A stretch of 64,000 nt of DNA. It comes from Stramonita haemastoma. Lineage: Eukaryota; Mollusca; Gastropoda; Neogastropoda; Muricidae. The DNA lies in contig CM060339.1 of NCBI GenBank assembly GCA_030674155.1, forward strand, positions 41,806,777 to 41,870,776, given 5' to 3'. Position 1 is the stretch's first letter; every line of letters begins with the position of its first letter. Under the pieces are notes generated by a model. It saw nothing but the letters and a program-made list of their open reading frames with translations, was not told where the DNA came from and did no database searches. This document shows, in pieces, positions 38,403-48,623 of the stretch. Position numbers and translations under genes: made by a program.

Positions 38403-38404
<2 letters not shown>
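38095..38404 (-). mobile_element. tRNA-derived SINE, family V, antisense
   Basis: The minus strand head at about 38404 has a box A-like ACTGAATGGTTAACATCG and a box B GGGTTCGAAACT. The body holds GCAGACCTGCCAGTGCC, CATGCAGAAGATCAAATA, ACGTTAAAGAACCC and CCTCGGAGCTCTAGCCGAAG. It resembles a repeat type I remember from marine invertebrates. The head abuts a CA tract. Confidence 0.75.
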
Positions 38405-38469
<65 letters not shown>

Positions 38470-38518
38470 CGCGCGCGCGCGCACGTGCGCGCGCGCGCGC
38501 AAGCGCACGCCCACGACC
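38405..38518. repeat. (CA)n then CG-rich alternating tract
   Basis: CA repeats to 38466, then GCGCGCGCGCACGTGCGCGC and similar to about 38511, a strongly Z-DNA-prone stretch lying between two SINE heads. Confidence 0.95.
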
Positions 38519-38862
38519 GTGGGGACGACATAGCCTAGTGGTCAGAACATTGTGCTCGCGATTTGATGACCCAGGTTCGATTCCAGGTCGATGGGATTTT
38601 CCCCCTGGAATTAACATCAGTGCTGACTCCACTATCCCCAAAAGTCCTTTGGATGAGACCATAAACTAAGGCCCCTATGCGAACGCATGCAGAACATCTT
38701 GCGCATTATGTTAAATCCTGTTCCGCTTTTCGTTAGAGTAAGCCATTGTGTGCCAATGGGAACAAATGACAAGATTTACAAAACTACATACACACGGGGA
38801 CTGGATGTAAAAAAGCACATGAGTGCTTATTCCATTATCCTCATATAAAGAATAAATAAATG
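38519..38862 (+). mobile_element. SINE family I, full length
   Basis: Box A at 38531-38541 (TAGCCTAGTGG) and box B at 38574-38584 (GGTTCGATTCC). The body includes CATCAGTGCTGACTCCAC, CCCCAAAAGTCC, AAATCCTGTTCCGCTTTTCG and ACACGGGGACTGGATG, ending TATTCCATTATCCTCAT. This is the best-preserved family I copy in the window. Confidence 0.94.
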
Positions 38863-39154
38863 AAAATGAAACACGCACGCACGCACACACGCACGCACGC
38901 GCAAGCACTCCTTCTCTTACTCTTCTTTAAATTTCGGTAATATTTGTTTTACTTTTTTGTTATCAGAAGCCTATCTGCAACCTGGGACGTTCTGGCCACA
39001 AACACCATGTTGTGATCCACATTGGCTTTTAGCTGGGTTGGACCTTTGTTAGATAGAGGGTAGGGAATGGAGGAAGGAAATGTTTCAGCAAAGCCTTCAT
39101 GGAGCTTTGTTTTCATGGACTTCATATATGGAATATGTTCAACCCTAATCCTTC
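38863..39154. other. Spacer with short (CGCA)n, no gene seen
   Basis: A CACG/CGCA tract at about 38870-38902 follows the SINE tail; the rest is ordinary AT-rich sequence. Confidence 0.55.
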
Positions 39155-39415
39155 AGAATGGGGATAGTCCTGCTATTCCAAAGGCTCTTCGTATTGGGAT
39201 ATTCTGCTATCCCAATTTTTTTCAGAATGGGGATATTCTGCTATCCCCCAAATTTCTCGGAATGGGGATATTCCGCTATCTCCAAGGTTCTCGGAATGGG
39301 GATATTCTGCTATCCTTTAAGTTCTCAGAATGGGGATATTCTGCAAGTTCTCAGCATGGGGATATTCTGCTATCCCCAAAGTGCCTACAATGGGGATATT
39401 CTGCTATCCCTTAAG
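39155..39415 (+). repeat. Minisatellite, ~33-36-bp unit with internal dyad
   Basis: About eight units of the form AATGGGGATATTCTGC plus TATCCCCAAAGTTCTC. Each unit contains the inverted repeat GGGGATA / TATCCCC around a TTCTGC spacer. The frame stays open through the block (peptide motif GIFCYPPKFSEWGYSAI and variants) because most units keep a length divisible by three, but flanking sequence shows no coding features. Confidence 0.93.
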
Positions 39416-39424
39416 TTTTGTGTT

Positions 39425-39540
39425 CATGAGTCCCAGCCCTGCAGGATTTGTCAGCAAAGTTCTTTGTCAGACGATGTCTCTGCCATTGAACTTCCCTGTC
39501 AGTTGCCTTTGAACGATCACTGGGCACCACATTTCTGATT
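39425..39540 (+). other. Segment with possible kinship to satellite D cassettes
   Basis: Contains TGTCAGTTGCC and GGGCACCACAT, phrases that recur at 43187-43197 and 44273-44291 in satellite D. It lies directly after the minisatellite. The match is short, so homology is tentative. Confidence 0.35.
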
Positions 39541-39839
39541 GCATCTCCGATCCTTGCTAAAAGATAGATTTAAACAGAATAGAATAGGACAGACTAAAAT
39601 CAATGAAATGAAATGAAAAAAAAAACAAAAAACTTTCAGCCCAAAACGATAAAATAGGAAATAAAATCAAACTAGCATAGCATTAGAAAATAAGTTAAAA
39701 AAAAAAAAACTGGCCACGAAAACAGTAAAATCAAATTTCAAACTAGGGACAAAACAGCACGAGAGATCAAAGGAGAGAGCAATCTGGGTGGCAGTGATGT
39801 TTAAACACTGACACCACCTACAAAGGCTTTTGAGAGATT

Positions 39840-39965
39840 GGTGATGAGAAAGTTACCTCATCTTGGGGACAGTGATTGTGAGGAAGAGTTACCTCATCTT
39901 TGGGACATTGGTCTTGAGGGAGTGTGACATCATCTTTGGGACAGTGGTTATGAGGGAATGTGACT
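39840..39965 (+). repeat. Minisatellite, 36-bp unit, three copies
   Basis: Units begin GTTACCTCATCTTGGGGACA near 39853, 39889 and (as TGACATCATCTTTGGGACA) 39924. The period is 36 and the third copy is the most diverged. Confidence 0.88.
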
Positions 39966-40044
39966 CTGCTGTCCCCTCACATTTTCCAAACATTTCCTTC
40001 AGTTTCTTCCATCCCACCCTTTATTTGACACGAGTCCTGGCCTG

Positions 40045-40295
40045 GTTAGTCATCATGTGAATCACATGGGAGTCGTCGCTATAGCAATGGGGCTGCATCA
40101 TGTGGATCACATGGGAGTCGTCACTGTAGCAACGGGGCTGTATCACGTGGACCACATAGGAGTCATCGCTATAGCAACGGGGCTGTATCACGTGGACCAC
40201 ATAGGAGTCATCGCTATAGCAACGGGGCTGTATCACGTGGACCACATAGGAGTCATCGCTATAGCAACGGGGCTGTATCACGTGGACCACATAGG
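40045..40295 (+). repeat. Minisatellite, 45-bp unit, about 5.5 copies
   Basis: The unit includes ATAGCAACGGGGCTG, TATCACGTGGACCAC and ATAGGAGTCATCGCT. The last three copies are identical and the first two diverged, indicating recent expansion at the right end. The unit is 15 codons long and leaves frames open on both strands. Each newer unit has a CACGTG E-box sequence. Confidence 0.95.
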
Positions 40296-40356
40296 AATTC
40301 CCTTCTGACCCTGGGATATCATCTGGAGAATTCTCCCTCAACAAGACGTGCACTGT

Positions 40357-40675
<319 letters not shown>

Positions 40676-41196
40676 ATGATAATAATAATGGAAATGTTTT
40701 TTTTTTGTTTTGTTTTTTTTTGCTGCCTCGTCTTCTGTGACGTTCCCGTACTGCTGTTCCCACGCCGCTCATTCCAATCTCCCCGCCACAGCCATACCCA
40801 GATTCGTTATGTCTCACCCCCGGGGTCGGGAGTCCACAGGGAGTCCATCAATATTAGGCCGCCGCGGGGCCACCAGCCAGAGGGGCCCTGCACTTCTGCT
40901 GGGTCACTTTGGTGGTGTTCAGTGGTGCCTGTTCTGAACTAACATACGCAGGACACCACCTACTAAACCCCCTACTAACGACAGTATTAGCTCAGTCGCG
41001 GAGCCAGACTGAGTGAGCTACCCACCCAAGGTAGCGACCACCACAACGTCCCTCCAACGACCGCCTCCCCGCGAACCTCCAACCCCACAGGCTTTGACAC
41101 AAATTCACCACAGGCACAGAATCGTATGGGGAAACCGAATCTGAGGTCACCATGAGACCAGAGCAACGGAGGCCACCGAATCAGAGGCAATTTTTA
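40676..41196. other. GC-richer unclassified sequence, possible old repeat
   Basis: Begins with T-runs and then has markedly higher GC than its surroundings, with CCGCCGCGGGGCCACCAG, GTCTCACCCCCGGGGTC and GGTAGCGACCACCAC. No tandem structure and no recognisable coding frame. It could be an old mobile element lacking a recognisable end. Confidence 0.4.
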
Positions 41197-41570
41197 TTAT
41201 TGCATGATGATCAATGATGATGAGGATGATGTAATGATGCTGCTGTGGAGGTGCATCCGCTTTGAGACTACTTGACAGGGTTGTTCTCTACGCTTACTAT
41301 CATAATATATCCCGGCGTCAACCAGGCCCGAGAGATACAGACACCTGCAGTGTTGGTCAGGTAATTTGAGCAACACTCTCAATTTCGCATCCGTAAAGTG
41401 GATGAAGCTCGACTGTGTGGTCCCAGTCTCCCCACTGAGCCCACAGCACACTCACTCTGGGTAGGAGCCGGCAGGAGCCCGAAAAAATCCCTATGACTTA
41501 TGGGATTCGAACCCGCGACCTTCCAGTCCGGAATCCAAGGCGCTAACCACTGCGCCATGGCGGCTGGTCC
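41197..41570 (-). mobile_element. tRNA-derived SINE, family III, antisense
   Basis: The minus strand head at about 41570 reads GGCGCAGTGGTTAGCG (box A, 41541-41556) and GGTCGCGGGTTCGAATCCC (box B, about 41501-41520), a well-preserved tRNA-like structure. The body continues with GGGCTCAGTGGGGAGACTGG and CTGACCAACACTGCAGGTG. The 3' end is an (ATC)n tail at about 41200-41237. Confidence 0.88.
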
Positions 41571-41744
41571 ATAATGGAAATGTTAATATAAAAAAATATA
41601 TTTAAAAAAATATACACACAGCGTCCCAAAAATGGGACAGTGGGCATATATGGGCTAAAGTGACATGGTCAGATGACTGTTATGTTTGTCCAAGAAAACC
41701 AGCAGAATTTTCAGTGTTACTGATTGGGACTGCCTTGCTTTCAG

Positions 41745-41842
41745 GAAATATGGGACTGGAACCAAGGACCCTGTGTGCAGTGGCCGCCATGATGAACTGG
41801 GGTCCTTTGTTGAAGAATGGTAATACTATGGAATAAAGACAG
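41745..41842 (+). other. Exon-like cassette 1 of satellite D (98 nt)
   Basis: Preceded by TTACTGATTGGGACTGCCTTGCTTTCAG in two joined parts: a branch-point-like TACTGAT about 20 nt upstream, then TTGCTTTCAG. Followed by AG|GTATGA. The frame reading GLEPRTLCAVAAMMNW runs into a TAA before the donor, so this copy is not open throughout. Confidence 0.4.
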
Positions 41843-42260
41843 GTATGATAAACTCTTTGTTGTCATTGGGCTCTGAAAGCCAAAGGCTTTTTTTTCTTTT
41901 TTACTAAATTGCCTGGTATCCCTCATTGTTGATGAAAAAGATAACATAATTATGCGAATCGAGGTCATTTCTTTTTTTTTTCTGTGTTTGTGAACATTTT
42001 GCAAAATTATTCATCAACTTAAAAAAAGACTTCTTTGAAATACTTCTGAAAATGAAATATAGCATTATGTACAAGTTTCGAGTTTGTTTTGGAATATTGA
42101 AACAATAAATTTTTAACTCATAAAGTAACTGGACAGTATGCCACACGTAAAAAGAATCCTTCATCAATCATTCCTAAAGTAACATGGTCAGGTGACTATT
42201 TTTGTCCAAGAAAACCAGCATAATTTTCAGTGTTACTGATTGGGACTGCCTTGCTTTCAG

Positions 42261-42356
42261 GACTGTTGGACTGGAACCAAGGACCCCGTGTGCAGTGGCC
42301 GCCATGATGAACTGGGGTCTTTTGTGGAAGAGTGGTAATGGATATTTAAAAAAAAG
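42261..42356 (+). other. Exon-like cassette 2 of satellite D (96 nt)
   Basis: The same acceptor (TTGCTTTCAG) and branch-like TTACTGAT; donor AAG|GTAAGA, close to the consensus. The whole cassette is open in the frame reading TVGLEPRTPCAVAAMMNWGL. Confidence 0.45.
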
Positions 42357-42793
42357 GTAAGATAAACTCTTCGTTGTCATCGGGTCTGAAAGCCAAAGGT
42401 CTTTAAAAAAAATGTTTCTATAAAATACTTGTAATCCTTATTTTGTTGATGAATAAAGATACAACTAAAATATGTTAAATCAAGTCATTGTAACTTTTTG
42501 GCTTCGTTTGTTAAAACAAATTGAAATTGAATCATTAACTATAAAGTAACTGGCATTCATCATTATAAATAGTATCCTTGATCGATTTTTAAGATATGTC
42601 AAGAGGCTTCATGTTTGTTAAAAAAAAATGAAATTTATGTACATTTGGACTGTTAAGTTCAGGGCGTGACTGGAACATTATAATGTCATGCCTATGTTGA
42701 TACTGCTTTTAGTAGTTGGAAGAGTTGTAGTCATGTTTGGTAAAAAAAAAAAACATTGTTTTAGTTGGTACTGATGAGAAGACCTTCTTTCAG

Positions 42794-42868
42794 GCATTAC
42801 TGAACCTTACTGTTGTGACATGCCACATGTGTAACTGAGGTCCTTTGTAAGAGTTTTACATGTTGTAG
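42794..42868 (+). other. Exon-like cassette 3 of satellite D, decayed
   Basis: The acceptor-like TTCTTTCAG is present, followed by TGACATGCCACATG and ACTGAGGTCCTTTGTAAGAG, which align to the other cassettes, but no GT donor is found at the expected place. Confidence 0.35.
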
Positions 42869-43157
42869 ATAAAAGAACATAACTAAAACTGCTTTCAATT
42901 TATTTTCTGAGAGAAAATGTAACCAATGCTAATCTTTCATTGTTAAGAAAACGACATAACTGTGTAATCAGTATGTCACTTATACTCTTTTGGACATTTG
43001 CAAATGAATCATAACTATAAAAACTGCTCAATATTGTAACAATGAAATTAAACTTCTGTTTCGATTTCTTAAGTAAATTTTAAAGTCTGTCAATGTATTA
43101 TGCTCCAGAAAACAGAGAATTATCTGCAGTATGTACATTGAATTAATCCTTCTTCAG

Positions 43158-43254
43158 GCTGTTGAAGTACTTGGAACATGGACCTGTCAGTTGCCAAGAA
43201 CCATGATGAACTGGTCCAGTTTGTGGACAGCTGTATATGCTGTGGTCTTAACAG
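43158..43254 (+). other. Exon-like cassette 4 of satellite D (97 nt)
   Basis: Acceptor CCTTCTTCAG, donor ACAG|GTATAC. Open in the frame AVEVLGTWTCQLPRTMMNW, sharing MMNW with cassettes 1, 2 and 5 and TCQLP with cassette 6. Confidence 0.42.
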
Positions 43255-43767
43255 GTATACCTTTGTTGTCATGGCCGAAACAAAGGGTTTTTTTGTAAAT
43301 GTAATGCTGGTTACCATGTTGATGTTAAAACTTGTTACATTGCTACTAAATCAAGTCATTATACTTTGTTTTGTTTTTATAAACTTGCTGGTGCTCTCTC
43401 TGACTTCCGTACTGCTGTTGAAACAGCATTAAACTGATAATAAACAAGTTCGTTTTTGTTTGTTCTTAGCACAGAGTTCATCAACTTAAAAGACTCGCTT
43501 TAAAATTTAATTTGAATTATGAAATGTATGTTTATAATTGAATTTGTTGAAAATTAACAATTTTAAACTCGTAATGTAATTATGAGCTATCCTCATATAA
43601 AAGAAAGAAAAATATGTAAACAAATTAATAACTGGGCCTAATGGTACACTTAGGAAATAAAATATTTCTTAATTCAGTCTTTTTAAGTAACTTGGTCAGG
43701 AGTCTGCCATGTTTGTCCAAGAAAACGAGATTTTCAGTGGTACTGATTGGGACTGCCTTGCTTTCAG

Positions 43768-43864
43768 GGGCTGTGGGACTGGAACCAAGGACCCCGTGTG
43801 AAGTGGCCGCCATGATGAACTGGGTTCTTTGTGGAAGAGGGGTAATGCTATGGTAAAAAGAAAG
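43768..43864 (+). other. Exon-like cassette 5 of satellite D (97 nt)
   Basis: Acceptor TTGCTTTCAG with TACTGAT upstream; donor AAG|GTATGT. The frame AVGLEPRTPCEVAAMMNW is shifted by a lost base after it, so the frame closes before the donor. Confidence 0.42.
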
Positions 43865-44226
43865 GTATGTTAAACTCTTTGTTGTCATTCTGCTCTGAAA
43901 GCTGAAGATAAAATCCATCTTTGAGTGAATATGAATTTTTGTTTTGAAAGTGTTATTTCCAGTTTAAACAAATGGAGTGAATCTGAAATATACGTCTTTA
44001 AAAAGGACTTAATGAAGGTTCCCCCCCAAAAAAAATTGACGAGATTAATTCTCTTAGATTTGAGCTAGTAAATCAAAATAGGAAATAATGAGCCATGTCT
44101 TTTTCAGCAGATAAAGCCATATTGAAATCATGTAACCTATTGTTTAAGTAATAGGATGAAATCAGATTTAAGCTAGTAGAGCGTGAACATTTTCCCTGTC
44201 ACTGACGATTTCTTAACCGCTTTCAG

Positions 44227-44304
44227 GAGCTCCAGGCTGGAATCAAGTGCCAAAGACCAGACACGTCATCGGGCACCACATGTCAGTTACCAGGACGTTA
44301 CGAG
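44227..44304 (+). other. Exon-like cassette 6 of satellite D (78 nt)
   Basis: Acceptor CCGCTTTCAG, donor GAG|GTAACA. Exactly 26 open codons, beginning ELQAGIKCQRP and ending TTCQLPGRYE. This is the most diverged cassette. Confidence 0.4.
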
Positions 44305-44310
44305 GTAACA

Positions 44311-45035
44311 TCAAATTCATTGATTCCTATTTCTGGCCCAGGCCAAAGCTTTGTCAGTTAGTGATACAAGCTAGGGGCCAAGGTCTAGACTGACATGGTG
44401 TTACATTTTAAATGTATCGAGATTTGTCTTCAGCCGGGACACGCTCGTAGCGAAGAATCTGCACTAGAAAGGAGAAAAATCCTCTGAAGTTGGAGTATGG
44501 CTGCCTTTATGGTGAATTACTCGAAAAGTCATACACGCAAACTCCTCAACCAGAGTGTAGTTAATATAATGTAACAATCTGACAGTGACATATGGCATTC
44601 TAACTCCTTTTCAGCTGGTAATATCATACAATATAAGAAAATAGTAATACATAAATAAATGAATAAACAAACGCACCTGTGTGCTTTGAGAAATAAACCA
44701 GCAGCATAATCCTGAAAACTGTTTTTTCCTTTCTTTTTTTTTGCATTAGCAAAGAAGAGACTTTGGCTTGACCTTTAACACTGTCAGTCAACAAGCGCCA
44801 TCAGTGTGTGATGAAAAGTAAGAAAAAAATCACAGGACGTCAGGTTTGTGAGTGCAATGCAATGCAGTGCATGCTTTGGTTTATGATACCACTTTCAGCA
44901 GTGCCTAGGCTGCAGCATAGGATGAGCTGCAAGAAGTCAGTTTCTGGAAGAACAAAAACAGTTTGAAGCTTATGGTTAAGGAGTTAGTGTAGCTGACAAC
45001 AGCCAACAAGGGAACATGAAATAGCGCAAATCAGT
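44311..45035. other. Spacer, no gene seen
   Basis: AT-rich sequence without tandem structure; a T-rich tract lies at 44721-44743. No usable ORF. Confidence 0.5.
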
Positions 45036-45166
45036 ATTTTTATCTGTTCTTTTATCTCAAGAATAATGGAATAACCACTCATGTGCTTTTTTACATCCAT
45101 TCCCCGTGTGTATGCAGTTTTGTAAATCGTGTCATCTGTTCCCACTGGCACACGATGGCCTAATAT
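45036..45166 (-). mobile_element. SINE family I, 3' fragment, antisense
   Basis: The minus strand carries GGCCATCGTGTGCCAGTGGG, ACACGGGGAATGGATG and TGGTTATTCCATTATTC. The tRNA-like head and the first half of the body are missing. Confidence 0.85.
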
Positions 45167-45384
45167 CACGGGCCTAGACAACCATTTCCCAAACTTTAAT
45201 TTTTTAACATTTCCATCGGCATAAAGACATGTAAAACGGTTGCTTACGCAAAATCTCGAACTCTGATAAACCTCGGAGGTCTAGCAGAAGAATAACAAAA
45301 ATAGAAAATAGATATAGTGAATGACGATACTGACGATTGTGACGTGTGTTCTGGCAGGAAGGTGAGAACACCATCCATCCAGAC

Positions 45385-45582
45385 TTGCCGTCGCCTCAGA
45401 GGACTTCGCCGTCGCTGCAGAAGACTTCCCGTCGCTGCAGAAGATTCGCCGCACAAGACTTTGCCGACGCTGCAGAAGACATTGCAGTCGCCGCAGAAGA
45501 CATCGCTGCAGAAGATATCACCGCTGTTGCAGAAGAATTCGCCGTCGCCGTCGCCATCCCCGCAGAGGACATCCCCTGATCT
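45385..45582 (+). repeat. Degenerate 15-21-bp minisatellite (GCAGAAGAC type)
   Basis: Repeats of GCTGCAGAAGACTTC, GCCGTCGCC and GCAGAAGACATC. Unit lengths are multiples of three, so several frames stay open, giving AAED-type or LQKT-type repeats. It is GC-rich within AT-rich surroundings. No start, splice site or neighbouring coding sequence supports a gene. Confidence 0.85.
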
Positions 45583-46107
45583 GATTAATGATGGTCGTGA
45601 TTTGAAGTTTTGTTTCCTGATTTGTATTTCAAATGACACGTGTTTGAGAGACGATAATTATTTTGTAGTACGTGGCTTAAAATGGTGGGGTTTATCATTA
45701 TACTGGTTTTCTTCCTTTCATTTTTTTTGTAACTCAATCAGATCATTTAGAAAATACTATCATCCTAGCGTCCAGGAAATACTTTGTGATGAATTTTCAA
45801 CCAAGCTTTTAGATTTAAGAAAACATTAGATCAAGGGGATTTCAGGATCAGCTAAGACAATAATTATGGTTGAAATCAGTCCTGTAGGTCTGAAAATTAT
45901 TTTAATGCTTCCTCTCCCCTTGTTTTAAAGCACTTTTTTTTAAATGGTACCAGCAGGCTATCTGGTCTGTTGGATTTATGATACTTTATTTATTTATTTA
46001 TTTTATTTATTTTTTTACAGTATTGTAAAACAGTTTGTGTGGTGATCTATGTCTGGTTATCTTTTCATGTTTTTACTGCAGTGTAAAGTTTATAGTTTCC
46101 AGTTAGA
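45583..46107. other. Spacer, no gene seen
   Basis: AT-rich; a (TTTA)n stretch at about 45984-46014 may be the relic of a SINE tail. Confidence 0.5.
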
Positions 46108-46300
46108 ATGTTGTGTGTGTGTGTGCATGCGTGTGTGTGTGGGTGTCTGTGTGTGTGTGTGTGTGTGTGTTGTGTGTGTGTGTGTGTGTGGTGTGTGTGG
46201 TGTGGTGTGTATGCGTGTGTGTGTGCGTGTGTGTATGTGTGGTGTGTGTGCATGTGTGTGTGTGTGTGTGCGGTGGTGTGTGTGTGTGCGTGTGTGGTGT

Positions 46301-46355
<55 letters not shown>

Positions 46356-46430
46356 TGTGTGTGTGAACGATAGGTGTGTGTGTATGTGTTGTTGTGTGGA
46401 TGTGGTGTGTGTGTGTGTTGTGTGTGGTAA
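46108..46430. repeat. (GT)n microsatellite, interrupted
   Basis: About 320 bp of GT with GGTG, GCGTGC, TTGTG and ACGATAGG interruptions. Confidence 0.96.
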
Positions 46431-47149
46431 TCAAAGAGGGTACATGGGCGTTACTCTGGGAAAAGGTGTTAGGAGGAGGGTTAGACACAAGGGGATCAAT
46501 GGGGATAGAAAAGAGGGCGATTGACGTGATAGATTTTTTGCAATCCTACATTCTTTTTTATTTTGGGCCCTCATTTTTTTTTTACTTCACGTGGGTTTTT
46601 GGGTGGTTAAAGCCTTTTTCTTTACATGGATATAACGCCCTGAGGTTGTGGGTTCGACTCTCAGTCCTACACTTTTTTTTCCAGTTTGACGTGAAAATCA
46701 AATTGCATATTTCTTTTTAAAAAGCAAAACTCAGGATATTGAAAATCGAAAAGAGCAGGAGGTACCTCACGACTGTCCTAGCAAATTTTGTAGGTTTGAA
46801 TTCTCAACTGGATCCCTGAAGTTCAAATGCAGCTACCTAAATGGTGGGCTGCGTATGCAACAAAAAATCTTACCATGAGCAAAAGTTTGGAGCTCTAGCA
46901 GGAGAAACAAAAGCAAAGAAATTGTATTCCCAAGTCTTTGGCCTGAGGCAGCTTTGATGGCAGTAGAGCTGGAAATTGGGGATTAGAAATCCAAACAAAA
47001 TCAAGTACAATAGAACCTTAGCAGTTGATAGGACCAGTAATTTTTAAAAGAAAATTTGAATAGAGCTCCGCATTGTTGTGTCTCAAGCTAAGTTCGTCAG
47101 TTCTATCTGCTGCTGTGTCCACATGCTTTCCCACACAGACCAGCCAACA
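46431..47149. other. Spacer with an isolated tRNA box B-like site
   Basis: GATATAACGCCCTGAGG then TGTGGGTTCGACTCTCAG at about 46629-46662 resembles the 3' half of a tRNA-like SINE head, including a box B. No box A or body of a known family is seen nearby. Otherwise unremarkable. Confidence 0.4.
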
Positions 47150-47295
47150 GACTGGCAACCCTCCCCCTTTTTGCATGCCTCTTTCCCCTTTTTGCATGTG
47201 TCCCCCTTTTGCATGTGTCCCCTTTTTGTGTCCTTTGCATGTTCCCCTTTTTGCAGCTTCCCTTTGCAGGCTTCCTTCCCATTTTTGCATGCTAA
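47150..47295 (+). repeat. Minisatellite of CCCCTTTTTGCATGTGT type
   Basis: About eight imperfect copies of 15-20 bp combining CCCCTTTTTGCATG with TGTC, TTCC or CCTC linkers. Confidence 0.88.
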
Positions 47296-47499
47296 CTATT
47301 CATACTAATCCTAACCTGTACACTAACCCTGGCCCCTCATGTGGACACACAGCCAGTAGATTAGATGCTACTAGCTGACACAATGGCAAAATTTGAGTTT
47401 TGAGAGTTGGGAGGGTGGTAGAATTTCAGGAAAGGGTGCTAGGTAGGGGGTGGGTGGGGTTTGAAGTAGGCAGTTAGGGCTGTGGGAGTTGGGGAGAGG

Positions 47500-47754
47500 T
47501 ATGAGTGGGTGTGTTTGTGTGTTGTGTGTGTCTGTTGGTGGGTGTGTGGGTGTGACTTGTGTGTGTGTGTGTGTGACTGTGTGTGTAATCTGTTGACGTT
47601 GTGTGTACTGTGTGTGTGAAAATGTGTGTGTGTGACTGTGTGTGTGACTGTGTGTGTGTGACTCTGTGTGTGTGACTGTGTGTGTGACTCTGTGTGTGTG
47701 ACTGTGTGTGTGTGACTCTGTGTGTGTGACTGTGTGTGACTCTGTGTGTGTGAC

Positions 47755-47801
<47 letters not shown>

Positions 47802-47971
47802 GTGTGTGTGTGTGGTTGGTGTGGTGTGTGACTCGTGTGTGTGTGTGTGACTCTGTGTGTGACTCTGTGTGTGTGACTCGTGTGTGTGTGTGACTCTGTG
47901 TGTGTGTGTGCTGTGTGTGGGGTGACTCTGTGTGTGTCTCTGTGTGTGACTGTGTGTGTGACTGTGTGACC

Positions 47972-48044
<73 letters not shown>

Positions 48045-48075
48045 CTGTGTGTGTGTGACTCTGCGTCTGTGTGAG

Positions 48076-48136
<61 letters not shown>

Positions 48137-48139
48137 TGT

Positions 48140-48170
<31 letters not shown>

Positions 48171-48180
48171 GAGTGTGTGG
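47500..48180. repeat. (GT)n with regular (GTGTGACT)n insertions
   Basis: GT repeats punctuated by GTGACTGTGT and GTGACTCTGT words about every 10-20 bp between 47620 and 47960, then purer GT to 48180. A compound microsatellite that in places has become a minisatellite. Confidence 0.95.

Positions 48181-48181
<1 letters not shown>

Positions 48182-48267
<86 letters not shown>
48182..48267. repeat. (GA)n microsatellite
   Basis: Pure GA except one GAGGAGA interruption near 48211. Follows the GT tract directly. Confidence 0.97.
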
Positions 48268-48269
<2 letters not shown>

Positions 48270-48502
48270 AATTGTTTCCATGGCAACAGTGCAGAAAACT
48301 GAGTAATTCTTTATTTTTATTCTTTACAAGTGATGCATTTGAATATGTAGCATAACTTTTAACATGAGCTTGTAAACAAAATTGTCATCAGTTTCTATCC
48401 CCCATGTACCTCCTTAAATCCCTTCAAAACAAAATGCCAAAACAAAAAAAGAACCCCCTAGTCTTGTAATTGCTATTTATGTTTCTTAAAATGACTGTAG
48501 AT

Positions 48503-48573
48503 GATGTTGGTGGCAAATCTGTGAATTGATTTTCTGCTGGAAGGTTGATGGCAGATTTTACACCAACACATCT
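48503..48573 (+). repeat. Hairpin core 1
   Basis: Outer arms intact. The inner 5' arm has TTTTC for CTTC-type sequence and the 3' arm GAAGGTTGAT; both changes keep pairing as U-G in RNA. Confidence 0.9.
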
Positions 48574-48623
48574 GAAGAAAAATGTATGAGCAAGATTTTT
48601 ATGATTTAAGTGTAGTGTGGGTT

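Larger units (their letters stand above)
41640..44310 (+). repeat. Satellite D: diverged tandem repeat of ~360-610 bp with exon-like cassettes
   Basis: Six units are recognised by a pyrimidine-AG site, with AG ends near 41744, 42260, 42793, 43157, 43767 and 44226. Units 1, 2 and 5 are collinear for about 240 bp (TGTCCAAGAAAACCAGC, TGTTACTGATTGGGACTGCC, GTGGCCGCCATGATGAACTG, AAACTCTTTGTTGTCAT). AT-rich linkers also match between units (AATCAAGTCATT, TAACTATAAAGTAACTGG). No product is recognised. Confidence 0.8.

Noticed and set aside
41501..41570. Possible true tRNA gene on the minus strand
   Set aside because: Boxes A and B are good, but the acceptor stem does not close, a long SINE body and ATC tail follow, so it is a SINE head. 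The same holds for the heads at 5552, 6331, 17898, 37039 and 38519.
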